In this document: positions 1 to 11,487 of the stretch, one piece after another | Layout of the letters: every line of letters begins with the position of its first letter | How positions within the stretch are numbered: the first letter of the stretch is position 1 | Source of the DNA: Dermatemys mawii | Taxonomy: Eukaryota > Chordata > Testudines > Dermatemydidae | Assembly: GCA_007922305.1 (NCBI GenBank) | Contig: ML677358.1 | Location: 14,228,131-14,292,130, forward strand | Reading direction: 5' to 3' | Length of the DNA stretch: 64,000 bases | Notes under the pieces: model-generated | Seen by the model: only the letters and a program-made list of their open reading frames with translations | Told to the model about the DNA's origin: nothing | The model's database searches: none | Translations under genes and position numbers: made by a program

Positions 1-220
1 GGCTTGAAGTCTTAATAGCAACGGAGTGCGCGGTTTCCATCACATACAGCCTTTAAAGTTTTGTTCAGTGGCTTTCAGTATAAAATCACTATAAAAACCG
101 TCCCAGTGCCCCACTGAGGTGCTCTCTTCTGAGCAGCTATGATATGGGCCAGTCTTATTACCTTGCTTCCTTTCTACCAGCAAGGGATGAAAGCGATGAT
201 CAAATTAGGTCTTTTCTGCT

Positions 221-280
221 ATGGGTGATTTAGTGGCTAAGGCCCAATTCTAAGAGATTTGGGTTCTATTCCTGGCGGGG
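221..280 (+). repeat. tRNA-derived SINE head (fragment)
   Basis: A short stretch resembles a tRNA 5' half. It has an A-box-like segment (gatttagtggctaagg, from about 226) and, about 30 bases later, a B-box-like segment (gggttctattcc, from 261). It lacks the usual SINE tail, so it is a truncated copy. It is too diverged from a tRNA to be a functional tRNA gene. Confidence 0.45.
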
Positions 281-367
281 TTACAGACCTGCTGTGCTCT
301 CACCCACCTTGCCGAGTTGTTGGGAGACTTAACTGCTGCTTGTCAATTGCTTCGAGATCCTCTAATG

Positions 368-793
368 CAGGGGTTGGGAAACCTTCGAGAAGTGGTGTGC
401 CAAGTCTTTACTAATTTTAGGTTTCATGTGACACTAATACATTTTACAGGGACAGGGGGCGGCGGAGGGAACCCCAGACCAGCATTGTGGGCGGCAGACA
501 GGGGGCAAATGGAACCCCAGACCATCCAGGCTGGCAGCGGGCTGAGCAGGGCTTGCAGCTGGCGGCTGGGATCCCAGGCTGGCAGTGGGCTGAGCCGCGG
601 GGTTCCGTCCATCCAGGCTGGCAGTGGGCTGAGCGGGGCTGGCGGCTGGGAACCCAGGCCAGCAGCAGGCAGAGCCATGGGGTTCTATCCATCCAGGCTG
701 GTAGTGGGTTTAGGGGGGCCGGCAGCCGGGACCCCAGCTGCCAGCAGAGTGCCACTAAAAGGCAGCTCGTATGCCACAGGTTGCCGACCCCGG
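368..793. mobile_element. Non-autonomous hAT-type element with internal minisatellite
   Basis: The terminal inverted repeats are CAGGGGTTGGGAAACC at the left and, read in reverse complement, CCGGGGTCGGCAACC at the right: about 12 of 15 positions match with one indel. The flanks carry an 8-bp target duplication, ctctaatg (360-367) and gtctaatg (794-801), 7 of 8 identical. An 8-bp duplication with CAG-type ends is characteristic of hAT transposons. No transposase is present. The centre holds a roughly 40-bp GC-rich tandem repeat, listed separately. Open frames crossing the element on both strands are by-products of the GC-rich repeat. Confidence 0.8.
524..760. repeat. ~40-bp GC-rich minisatellite inside the hAT element
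   Basis: The core CCAGGCTGGCAGtGGGCTGA, in diverged form, recurs at 526, 574, 613, 654 and 693, a spacing of 39-48 bases. A degraded further copy follows near 733. That gives about five to six units. The array stays within the transposon's terminal repeats, so it expanded inside the mobile element. Confidence 0.75.
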
Positions 794-3082
794 GTCTAAT
801 GAAAGGCCACATAAATGTACACGTTATTATTTAGATAAAAGGTGCTATATGAAACTTAATGCTTGTTCTGTCCACATAGGTGCTCATACAAGCCCATGCT
901 CCCACATGCATGTGTACCTCTGAACACCCATTGACACAGGGGTGAGCAACCATTGCTGCGTGCACAAACACACACACAGCCTATGGGCCGAGTACACGGC
1001 CGGAAGTCTAGAGAGAGGACACGAGAGTCCCGGGGAGCGGTGCAGGGATGGAAATCCTGCTTCCACTTGAAAAGGCGAGCGGCCGCTTTTGGAGCTGGGG
1101 GTCCTCGGGCCACGTCCCAGCAGGATCAGCTGTCTCCCATACGCATGCACATCCCCGGGTTCCCAGGTGCGCTCACACGTAGGCACGCAGTGACACACGC
1201 TTACGCTCAGGTATTGGGCTTGGTGGTAAACTGGAAGCAGGAAGTAAACTGGCTTGGGCTTGGTTACTCATTAGAAAAGCAGCTGCTTCGTGCCCCCATG
1301 CTCATACACTACCTGTTGTGGTGGCTGCCACTTTCCTCTCTTATCACCGTGGGCTGATCGCCTGCAAATCCCTCAGCAGGGTGACCCTGCCCTCAACACT
1401 TCTCCTGAGGACCCTTCCCTCTGGGGTCCTGTGCCATGGGGTGGGGTGAGCCCCAGGGCGCCCCAGAGCTGCTACCCTCTGATGATGCTCGCCCTCCTTT
1501 CCTCTCCTCTTTCCAGGAAAACAACTGTTTTCAAAACTCCCCGTCAGGTTGAGATGGGGAAGGTGTGGAAGAGACACACCCGGCCGGCTGAGGCCTCCCG
1601 GAGTGAGGGGACAATCCAGCTGGGTAGGGCTGAAAGGGGACATTATGTCTTCCAGCAGTTCCTACTCTGATGAACTCTGCAGAGACCTCAGGCCCTCCCC
1701 TCCCAAACCCTCCATGGGGCGGCAAAGGAAGCAGGAGGGGCTGAAAGGGGCAACTGGGTGGCTGGAACCTGCTGGGCAAAGTGTTCCAAGTGCACAGAGA
1801 GGGACACCAGACCAGGGTGAGGGGTTGGCTTCATTCTCCCCCCCTTAAACTGGTACAATCAACACCAATCCTCAGGTCGGTGAGGTGGTGTAATAACACC
1901 CGGCCCCACCCTTACCAGGAAGAGCCTTTCCATTGTTGTGACACCTTCCACCCGAGGGTGAGGCTTACTGCAGGCAATTCACAGGCTGCTGCTCACAAAT
2001 TAAAAAAGGACACTTACAAACATTCCTGTTTTTTTATCCTCGGCAATGGGCTTGCTCATCTTTTGAGGGAGGGACCAGTTAATATTTAATTTGCCTGGGT
2101 TTTCTGGCCAGGCATTGGCTGCAAGGCACTCAGATACCATAGTGACGGGCATAAGGTCCCACTTTCTTCCTGTTTAGTGTGTACCTCCTCCTCAGGGCCC
2201 TGCCCCTCCCCCTGCTTTCTTCCTTTTGTGGGCTCCCCTCCTGCACACAAGGAGCTGACTGATCTCCAGAGACGGCCAAGTGCCAGTCTTGGAGCATGTC
2301 TGACACTGAGCCATGTGAAATTCCCAAACTGAGGCCAAATGAGCACCTCACAGTGGAGCCTTTTCAGTCCCTTGCCACTGGCTTTGCGTGTTTCTCACTA
2401 AGTCAGTTGGATCGTCCCTGAGCTCTGTGCAAATCTTGCACCTTTTTCACTGCTGCTTCCATTACTGCTGCTAATTCTCCTGCTTTGGGCCGGGTTAAGT
2501 TCCCTTTGGCCCATAATCCTCTTTGGTTGCTGCTATTAATAAGAAGAGAAATGGGTCTGTCCCACTGCAGACCCTCTAGGACGTTTCCACATGAGCAGTG
2601 GATGTTGATCTTTTTACCTGGTGTTTAGATACCAGAGTAATGGGCATTAGTAAATAGAAAAGCCGCCGAGCAGGCTGTATCTTTGTATTTCTAGCTCTCC
2701 TAAGATGGTGTTGCAGTCTGGGCAAACACCAGGCCCCCAAAGGGTCTAGGGATGGTGAGCTGGGCATAGGGATGTGAAGAGCAGGGCCTGAGCAGTGCTG
2801 TGGAAAGGCTCCAGACTGGCAGCCCGGGAAGGCCGAGCCATCTCTCAGTGGAACGGGCACAGTCCTGGAGCAGCAATTCAAGCTTCTCATCTTCTGCCCA
2901 GTCCTCTCCCGGAGGAACCCCACTTGAGGTGAGTGGACAGGCCTGTCTCCATGCCCACTCTGCCCATGGTCGCTGGTGGTGTTGACACCAGGCACCATTT
3001 GTTTCACTGCAGGGAGCTATGCAGCATTTTGGACACCTACAATTGTCTGACAATATAACAATACAGTATCATGCCTCCAGAG

Positions 3083-3377
3083 CAGTGATACTTCGGCTGA
3101 GGTTCCCAAGCCGCAAGAGGCTCTTTAATGTGTCTCCTGCGGCTTTTTGCAGCACCTGGTATTAAAACACCAGGTCATTTAATTATTAACCAATCTCAGC
3201 AATTAACCAGCCAGGATGCTTTTACTATGTTATACTAAACACTTCCCCGGCTTACTGCTTACATGTGAATCGATAGTACTCTAGGAAATGAAACAATGAA
3301 TTCACACCACTGTGGTGCTTTTGGGTAATGTAGATCACTAATTTGGCTCCTGAATCACTGAGGTGTGAGGATCACTG
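3083..3377. mobile_element. Non-autonomous hAT-type element (MITE)
   Basis: The ends are CAGTGATAC and, in reverse complement, CAGTGATCC. The 8-bp flanks are ctccagag (3075-3082) and ttctagag (3378-3385), 6 of 8 identical, consistent with an aged hAT target duplication. The element is 295 bp, AT-rich in its middle and non-coding. Confidence 0.7.
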
Positions 3378-6300
3378 TTCTAGAGCAAGGCAATGTTTGC
3401 GTCTTGGGCAAGATGTGAACCAGAGAACTTGAAGGGAAAGTGAAGTGTATCCTGTTACCTTGTTCTGTTCTGTAGGAATGGATCTTGGTATCCAGGCCTG
3501 GACTTTCCACAGCAGCAGTATACACAGTATCATACATCGCTTCCTTTTCACTATGCCAGTCTTACCAAGCGTGACCGATGGCCATCACCATAGAGAGAGA
3601 TGGAGTCAACAACAAGCCATATAAGAATCTTCCAGTATCAGGAGAAAGGGACTTCCTTTTTTTTTTAATTAAAGAAGGATAAGGACAAGCAAAACTAAAG
3701 CAAGTAACTCCTCTCTTTAGAGATTTCCAGTGAGCTTCTCACATCCCTTTTCATGCCTTTTTGCTCCTGGTCAGCTCCCCATCCCAGGACAGGATGCTAG
3801 AGAGCACTAAACTTTCTTTAGGCCACTCACAGATTCCCCCTGCACAGAGGGAATCTTCAGGTTTCCAGTGGTTTTGTGCCATGCAGGGGTGTCAAGCAAC
3901 CTAAGAACCGGGCCCTCCATATAAGGATGTCCTCCTGATTAAACTGAGCCAAGAAAAGTATCTGGTAGCTGTTTATGGGGGACATGGGAGACTGGTTGTG
4001 ATGATTTATATAATCTATTGCTGACACTTTTCTTAGTTTAGAATGGCTTCATGTTTCCTTTCACTGCTACAGTATCACACTGACACTCCAATAACACATT
4101 CAATACACTCACATTCCTCTTCCAAAAAAGAGGGAGGTGACAATATTCTGTCCTCTGAAAGGAAAAGGCTTTCTATGCTTTGGCTCCACCAATCGCCATG
4201 CAGGAGGAGCGGTCTTGAACATAGTCCTGGTCTGTCTTACTCCAGATTTACACCTAGGTAACTCCACGGACTTTGGTGGGGTGACTCCAGATTTGGGCAC
4301 CAGTGCAACTGAGCAGATTTTGGCCTATTGCCGTCTTGAATTTTGGAAATCTCTTAATTACTGCTGTGTCAAGCTCTGGAGAACCTCTGTAGGTCAAAAA
4401 CCATACGGCCAAACCCTGTTTTCAGTGACACTGACACAAATCTGGAGCAATTCCATTGACATTCATTGAGCTGCTCTGCATTTGCACCCCCCGTTCCTGG
4501 TACAGCTCCAGTCTCTTTGGCAAAAGTTTAGGAAAAGCCAGGCATCTACATCTGTTGTCCTGTGTTTTCCAAGAAGACAAATGGACTGAGTCCCAGGCAG
4601 GAGGATGTCGAATATGCAGCTGAAAACACCATCATGGCCCGCCTGCTGTTCTGGAACAGAATTTACTGATTTTGGGATATGAAACAAATGTTCATGGCCA
4701 TGTTTATTGCCCTCCCTCTTGGGTATTTGCTAGTGAAAATCATGACATTCTTATTAGCAAACTTGATGATGTGAGTGTATCCAGTTCTTCCTTAAAACGG
4801 CTTGAAAGAAGGACCTATGCCCACTAATCCAGGGATGTCATAAGTGAGATGGCGGGACCATCTAAGGCCTACGTTGTATCTATTTGCTGTATTTCTGACT
4901 CACTTGTCTGTACACAAGGACACTGTTGTGCGTGACTCATTTGTCTTCCAGCAGCCCCGTGGTACTGCAGAGCAGAATGTTCAGCTGCAGTTAGACTTCT
5001 GTTTGGTAGCGATGTGGAGTGTTCGACAGACATTTGTATTTAATGCTAACAAAGCCAATATGCTACATTTGGGACTTCTAGAACTGTTGGATAAAACCTC
5101 TGTGGACTAGCAAAATGGATGAGCGACACCTGGTCTTTGACGCATACATCCCATTATCCTGTTGTGCAGTTAGAGTTAGGTTTCACTTTGCAAAATCCCA
5201 CAGGATCTCTCTCTTACCATATATTTTCATTAACCCTTTATCTTTTGCTTTGCATATTATCCCTAAATATTTATCACACGCTAAATGAGCTAAAGCAGGA
5301 GACCTGTGTATCATCTTCTACTTTTATTTTTCTATTTAGGAGAAAATACGTATATAGAGGGATTAAATTACTTATGGCTGGGGCTGAAAATCAATGTGTG
5401 GGGTCTAGTTGTGAAGTTTTGGGGGTTTGGGGCTCATCTCTGCTTTGTTTTTTATTATTAATCCTCCTCCTCATCATTTCTATTACAGTATATAGGCTCT
5501 AGATATTTCATACATCATTCTATTACTGCCTAGCTGCCATCTCTAACATGCTTACCATGAGATGGATCTGAAGGACAGTTCCGTTTCCTTTCCAGTGTTA
5601 CATGAGAAATGTATCGAAACATTCATATCAAATCCGCTGCTTACAAAGAGCCCTGTTGAACTCCTGATGGAAATCAATGGGCCCAACGGCGTAACAGAGA
5701 AACTGTTTGTGAACAAAGGCAGAGATTCACAACAAATCTCCCCAAAGAGCATATTTAACTCACTCAACAAACAAACAAGTAACCCACCCTCCGCTTTGTC
5801 TAACGAAACACTGGTCAAAGATGGACAGCCAAGCTGCACCTGCAAAATATGCCCTTGCATCTCCTTTGAGCCCCAAACTCCCATTTACAGACACAATGTA
5901 GATGCTGACTCTTGAAAAGGCGATATTGCCCTGTCCCAACGGCAGTGACACACGTGTGTTCATGGCATATTTCACTATTCCTTCAGGGTCGTGGTGAGCG
6001 ATTCAGGGCCTTCTTCCAACCTTAGGTCCACTCCCTTCTGGGGTCACTCGCTAGAAGTCCCAGGGAGGGATCTAGGAACAGAGCTTGGCCCTTAGGTTTC
6101 TTCACCTGCCGCTGCAGGAGTGGCCCTAGCCATTTTACCAGCCAGGGTGGAAAATGTTTTCATCCTCCCCTGAGCAGTGGAAGGGGAAAATCAAACAAAC
6201 CCTCCGCAGTTGGCCAAGCAACGTACAAAACCAGGTCAGCCGATGCAGCAGAGAAGCGGGGGGCGGGGCGGGGGAGTCAAGGGGCACAGGAACATGTTGC

Positions 6301-6492
6301 CTCTGGAAAAGTTGGCACCCAGAAACCACCTTGCTCGCCCACCCCTAGAACTGGCCCTGACCAGCTGGCAGTAAAGTCATTGGGGCTACTGCTGTGACAT
6401 AGCTGCTGTTCCCATCTGCAGTCCTGCCACTGGTCCCTGGGGAAGATCTTTAGCTCTGCTGTATCTTCTCCTCCTGTTATTATTTCTTGGGC

Positions 6493-6760
6493 AGGTTGCA
6501 GTAGTGCCCAGAGGCCCAACCAAGTGCAGGGCCCCATTGTGCAGGGCGCTGTACAGACCCATAGCAAGGAACAGCCCTGGCCCTGAAGCTCTTACCGTCT
6601 TGGTAGACAAGACTGACAAAGGGTGGGAGGGGAAACTGAGGCCTGGAGTGGGGAAAGATGACTTGCCCAAGGATGCACAGCCAGTCAGTGGCAGAGAGAA
6701 GAACAGAGTGCGGGTCGCCTGATTCCCAGTTCACTGCCCCATCTCCTAGACTCCACTGCA
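6493..6760 (+). repeat. SINE/CORE-like interspersed repeat
   Basis: The segment with the signature 'ggccccattgtgcagggcg ... gacttgcccaaggatgcaca ... cagtggcagag' is a widespread repeat in turtles and crocodilians, recognised from memory. Its distal half resembles the CORE/MIR type ('tgacttgccca...'). Related fragments occur at 14,625-14,720, 37,845-37,985, 52,845-52,930 and, in reverse, 53,345-53,456. Confidence 0.6.
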
Positions 6761-7367
6761 CTTTCCCTCCCCGCCATCTTAAAATGATCAAACCTGACAT
6801 TCTTCCAATAGGCTCGGTTTGGAGTTTTATGGCCAAGACTTTCCAGTTTCCTCTGCATTCTCAGGCTTCATTTCAAGCCAATTCTTTCTACATTTCCTAA
6901 CCAGTGTCCAGCGTTGCCTTCCAACACCTGCCTCTGGCGCTTGGTCTCTCTTTGGTGCCATAACGTGAGTCTCGTCTCTTCCTTGGGTGCAATTAGATCC
7001 ACCCCAGCTTCCTCCTCAGTCTGTGGTGTCATTTCTCTCTGGGGTACCCCCACCCCAGCCAGCTCTTTTCTTCCAACGACTGCTTGCCAGTGGGTAGGAG
7101 TCTGTAGGGCTCCCTGGTGGAATGACTTGGGCATTTGCTGGGCAGATTATTTCAGCATCCCTTCAAAAAGGGCATGATATCTCCCCTACCCTCTGGTTAT
7201 CAGGGCATTGCAGCGGTACCAAGCGAGCCATGCCATTGCATTGTGGCTAGCCAGCAGGTCACTGGGGACTACCCTGGGGGCAATGCCCTCACACTCATCC
7301 CTTGCTCTCTGGAACGCCGAGTCACCACTCCAGGCACTGGACATGTCTTCTCTGTTGTTTCCATTAG

Positions 7368-7513
7368 GCAAGACCAGAACAAAAGACAAGTACCGGGTGG
7401 TGTATACAGACCACCAGCGCCTGGAGCTGGAGAAGGAGTTCCACTACAGCCGCTACATCACCATCCGGCGAAAAGCGGAGCTGGCGGCGATGCTAGGGCT
7501 CACTGAACGGCAG
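7368..7513 (+). CDS. CDX1: CDX1 exon 2: first part of the homeodomain
   Basis: CDX1 is a caudal-type homeobox transcription factor. It acts in the nucleus on TTTAT-type sites, patterns the anterior-posterior axis (Hox regulation) and drives intestinal epithelial identity. This exon starts after ccattag and completes a split codon with 2 bases. It then encodes [19 protein letters not shown]... through GLTERQ, which is the N-terminal arm and helices 1-2 of a CDX homeodomain. The exon ends before gtcagtg. The break between ERQ and VKIWFQN inside the homeodomain is the intron position typical of caudal genes. CDX1 is chosen over CDX2/CDX4 from GLTERQ, the C-terminus encoded by exon 3 and the SLC6A7 neighbour. 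The residue after ELAA is Met, where I recall Asn in human CDX1. Exon 1 is outside the window, so the gene is partial. Confidence 0.95.
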
Positions 7514-8604
7514 GTCAGTGTTGAGCTGTTCACGACTCGCTGGGCTGGGCCAGGGGCTAAGATTGGCTGGGTAACAATCCAACCATGACCAGTGGGCTAA
7601 GGGAGCCTCCAGCCAATCTCATCCCTGGCAGCTGAGACAGGCAGTGAAATGTGGGGCCTGTGTTGTCCTGTGGTATGCGCGGATGCAGGCGGCCTTGGAC
7701 ATGAGGCCTAGCTGCACCCACTGAAGTCAGTGGTAAAATGCCCGAGCGCACAGTTAAGCCAATGCGGAGAGCTTTTGAACCCCCGTCCCCGCTCCCCACT
7801 CTTTGGGTGATCCCATAAAACAGCAGAGTGAACATCCCCCAGGGCAGCTGGGAAATGAGAACGCCATGGAGGAGATGGGACGCGAGGTTAGGAACCAGGG
7901 CGCTCTGAGGGGGTGGGAGGCTCGTGTTCGGGCTCAGGCTCAAAGTGGTGCCGGGGCTCATAAAACCAAGAGTTCCCCGCCAACCCCTGCACCACGGCTC
8001 TTCGTTCCTTCCCACCCAGGGGAACCCTACCTCCCGGTTTGGCTGGGACAATCCCTTTGTTAGGCCCTGTCCTGATTTTTCTGGCCAAAGTGGGCGTTTG
8101 TCCCGTTGACTCATGCCAACTTGATCACTTGGCAAGAGCAAATGGGACAACTGCCCCCTTGTGTCAAAAAAGTGGGGTGTGGAGGAACGTGCATGGGGGG
8201 AGGGGGAGAGTAGTGATGCCAGCCCCGCATGGAGACTGCAGAGGAGGGGCTCACGCTAGCCCTCCACAGTGTCCCCATATGGTCAGCCTGTCCCCTGGCG
8301 CCTCCTGTAGGAACGTCTCTCCATCCTGTGCGTGCAGAGGAACAATAGTGAAGACAGAAGAACTAACTGGGCACAGGATTGACTCCTTGCCCTGACTCCC
8401 TCCAACCCTCTCATCCCCTTCACCTCACACGCTCTTTCCCTCCCACATGCTCGCTCCTCTTCTCTCCCTGGCCTCGCTCACTGCCATATTTCATACTGCC
8501 TGCTTCTCTCCTGCTGTCCTCTCTCTCTCTCCACCCCACCCCTTTCTCTGTCCCTTCTTCCCCACCCCCCATGCCTGTTCATCTCTCTCATCTCGTCTCC
8601 ACAG
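7514..8604 (+). other. CDX1: CDX1 intron 2
   Basis: A 1,091-base intron with donor gtcagtg and acceptor preceded by a long pyrimidine tract (about 8,400-8,604, rich in ctctct and cccc). It is phase 0, interrupting the homeodomain between Gln and Val. No repeats or other genes are evident. Long open frames on both strands come from the pyrimidine/GC-rich composition. Confidence 0.85.
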
Positions 8605-8808
8605 GTGAAAATCTGGTTCCAGAACCGCAGAGCCAAGGAGAGGAAGGTGAACAAGAAGAAGATGCAGCAGCAGACGCAACCCACAAGCACCACCGCTCCC
8701 ACCCCGCCAGACGTTGGCACCCCGGGTCCCATTGGTGGCATCTGCACCAGCACCACCAACCTGGTCTCCTCTTCCCCAATGACTATCAAAGAAGAATTCA
8801 TGCCTTAA
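8605..8808 (+). CDS. CDX1: CDX1 exon 3: recognition helix and C-terminus, with stop
   Basis: After cctccacag the exon reads [19 protein letters not shown], the DNA-recognition helix 3 and basic tail of the CDX homeodomain. A short Gln/Pro/Thr-rich linker follows, and the protein ends [12 protein letters not shown] before TAA (8806-8808). The C-terminal SSPM..KEEF.P motif matches CDX1 and not CDX2. There are 67 codons plus stop, and with exon 2 about 115 residues of an expected ~260 are present. The linker has only a three-Gln run (QQQ) followed by TQ, where mammalian CDX proteins have a longer polyglutamine/proline stretch. The frame is clean and the splice phases fit. Confidence 0.95.
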   Translation: MKIWFQNRRAKERKVNKKKMQQQTQPTSTTAPTPPDVGTPGPIGGICTSTTNLVSSSPMTIKEEFMP

Positions 8809-9175
8809 GGCCAGCAGATAGCAAGACACAGCGAGATGTGCCACGCAGCAGAGGGAGACGGACAATCCCTTCACAAAGACAGGATGCTGGGATGGCTGAG
8901 CCAACGACGCCCCTTCCTCTCTATCCAGAGGAAGAATAAGCTTTATTACTGCTGGAAGATGACCCCTCTGTGGCGGTGTCATGGACTCAGTTCTATGTAT
9001 AAAAACAATAGGTTAGTTACTGTTACTCTGTGGTAGGAAACAAACACGGATCGGGCCTCAAATGTTTATAATCAAATGCAAAAGGAGGCATTTGGGGGAT
9101 AGGAGGAGACAATGAGGCCTAGGAAATGTCCTTAGCAAGAGGGGAATAGGTTGGGTTCCTGGCTGGCAGTTCAGG

Positions 9176-9300
9176 TAGCATGACCAGACATCCTGATTTT
9201 ATAGGGACAGTCCTGATATTTGGAGCCTTTTCCTATATAGGTGCCTATTTACCCGCCACCTCCTGTCCTGATTTTTCACACTTGCTATCCGGTCACCCTA
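9176..9300. mobile_element. hAT-type MITE, GGGTGACCAG family (copy 1)
   Basis: A 125-bp element with termini TAGcaTGACCAGA and, at the other end, GGTCACCCTA, which are inverted repeats of each other. The 8-bp flanks agttcagg (9168-9175) and ggttcagg (9301-9308) match at 7 of 8. It belongs to the same family as the copies at 33,991, 48,963 and 63,599. It has no coding capacity. Confidence 0.8.
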
Positions 9301-11226
9301 GGTTCAGGAAACTGGTCAGGAATGATTTCCTCATGGCACATCAGGCGGAATGGGGCTATTCAAACAAGACTGGACTAAACACTAGATAGAGGTACTGCCG
9401 GGAACAAGCTTCTGAATCAGTCTCTAGCATCCCCCACATCCAGAGAGGGGGAGAAGGGAGAAAAGCGGTGGAAGTCCTTCTGTAGAGAATCGGGTGAGGA
9501 GCACACAGGAGATAGGACTGGAGGGATTAGCCAGTAGAAGACACCCTTCTGGTGTCTGTAGGGAGAACAGAAGTGGGGAGGAAACATGGGGACAAGCTAG
9601 GAAGGTTCTCTGGAGCAAGTGCCTGAGGCATGAAAGCACCATTCCTGGAAAGGTGGTTGTTTTAGACACAGTGAATTTGGTCCTCCTTTAAACAACAGGC
9701 TCTTAGGACTGGGCTAGGAACGGGAATTCCACTAACATGCCTTTGTCCTCATCTGTAGCACCCACGTTTTGAGTCCCAGGCTCCCTACACGCAGCTCTGC
9801 CACTGCTATTCCAGTCCTGTCTGCTTCCTGAACCACTGACAACTGGGGTCAGGTGCATGGTGATTGATTTGTAAAGTGGACAAATGTCCAGAAGGAGCCA
9901 GGCTGAGACCAGCCTCCCACCTTTGCCCACATTTATTTTATTGTGTGCCAAGCCAAAAGCTGAAGCTGCATTGCAGAGGTGAAAGTTCAGCTCCTAAATC
10001 CACTAGGCAATAGAGTCATCCTGCCTTTCCAAGGAGCACCAAGAGTAATTCTCCATATGGGATGCGAGTGGCAAGAAATAACCTGGTTTGGGGGTGAGCC
10101 AGAGAGGAAGGGTGACTGCAGGAATGGCCAGAGCTAGCTCCTTCTTGTCTTGAGAGATCTTTAAATGCAGAGAGATTTTCGCATCCGTAGGAGCAGTCTG
10201 AACTGTAAGGAGAACAAGCTGGGCATAAGAGTATTTGTAGTTGTGTTGGGGTTTGATACCTGGGCTGCTTAACCTATTGAGGCTGGAGGGGTTGGAAGTC
10301 AGATCTGAGATTCGTGTGACCAAGCAAATTCAGAATGGGGCTATTTCAGAGGTGATGTAAGGCAGGGATTGACCATCCTGGCCAGATGTAGTGCAGTGAC
10401 GCTCTCCACAATTGTCAGTGAGTTTCCTGCTGGTCATGCTGGTTCTATTGGGCACCTCTTATTGCCCAGACTGGTCCTAGTCACAGAGCACGACCGACTG
10501 GAGGCTTCAGGAGCTGCCAGTCGTTCTTCTATTGCAGCATGTGGCACAAGCCAATAAGTGGGGGAGGATAAAAGTGCAAAGGGAAGGAGGGTTTGAAGTT
10601 AGAGCTTCCCTTGGTCCGGTGCACAGAACTGAGCATTGAAATGGTCAGTGACAATGAAAACAGCTGCTGTGGCGTCGGGTTTGTACGTGACCAGCCTGGT
10701 GACCGAGGTGGGATTTCACCCCAGGGATGCGAGGGGACAGCACACACAGTGGCACCCGCATGTGTGGGGAAATGCAGGCTCCATGAAGGTGGTTTTCCAA
10801 AGATCGCGAGCCTGGTTGTTTCCCATTACTCCACGTCAGTGGAGTCCTGCCCACCCCAGAGCCCTCTGGGTTTTCATCCATTGCTCTCCTCACCACCACT
10901 ACCCTCGCCCTCTTCGTGCTGCAAAATCCCTTGCTCCTGTCACCCATCTACACTGTTCCAGGTAAACACGGAAAAGGTCCAGAGCCCAGGGCACTGGTAG
11001 AGCAATCTGGGTGTACCACTGGCACAACAAGCTTCAGGAAGATCACCCAGCGTAGGGAGAATGGCAGACAACTGGTATCATGAGTTCTACACCACCCCCA
11101 CTCCCGGGTGCCCGCATAGGCCATGGCTACTGTGGCCCTTCTTTCTCCAGAGCCACTATTGTCACGTTGGCCCCTGGAGGCCATGAGCAGTCACAGTAAC
11201 TTACATTAGCCCATAGGATGCTCTAA

Positions 11227-11487
11227 GGGCCTGTCTACATGATGCCAGAGTCCAGACTACGGGGGGTGTGAATTGTAGAGGGCGCTGAGCTCTATCTGCT
11301 CCATGGCATGAATTCAAAGGTCCCTCGTTCATATTAAGGTCGTTCTGTTTGAAACGGGCCTACGTCAGCGTGAGCTAGGTACCATTTTCATGCCAGCAGG
11401 GTCTACGCGGGACAGTCAGAGGGCAGCACGTTTGCCACAGTTCACGCCCCCGTAGCCTGGACTGTGGCACCATGCAGACATCAGGGG
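11227..11487. mobile_element. Fold-back element with ~50-bp inverted ends
   Basis: The left end (gggcctgtctacatgatgcc onwards) and the reverse complement of the right end (CCTGATGTCTGCATGGTGCC...) align over roughly 50 bases, including a shared ...AGTCCAG.CTACGGGGG block. The element is therefore a long inverted-repeat MITE whose ends contain the 'GTCTACA' motif seen in other elements of this window. I could not define a target duplication. Confidence 0.6.

Larger units (their letters stand above)
1..7367 (+). other. CDX1: CDX1 intron 1 (3' part)
   Basis: Non-coding sequence upstream of the first CDX1 exon in the window. It ends in an acceptor (ccattag, 7361-7367). I looked for CDX1 exon 1, which should encode the N-terminal activation domain and a hexapeptide-like motif before the homeodomain, and found nothing like it, so exon 1 should lie before the window. 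The stretch holds a tRNA-like SINE head (221-280), two hAT-type elements (368-793 and 3083-3377) and a SINE/CORE-like repeat (6493-6760). The rest shows no recognisable feature. Intron assignment rests on the homology of the following exon. Confidence 0.75.

Noticed and set aside
221..280. Functional tRNA gene
   Set aside because: A/B-box-like segments exist but no cloverleaf can be formed. It is a SINE head.
424..812. Overlapping proline/tryptophan-rich open frames on both strands
   Set aside because: They are produced by the minisatellite inside the hAT element.
7557..8150. Open frame of 197 codons on the minus strand within CDX1 intron 2
   Set aside because: It lies antisense inside an intron, is low complexity in places and has no known motif.
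8379..8939. Open frame of 186 codons crossing CDX1 exon 3 in another frame
   Set aside because: A shadow of the pyrimidine tract and the real exon. The real frame carries the homeodomain.
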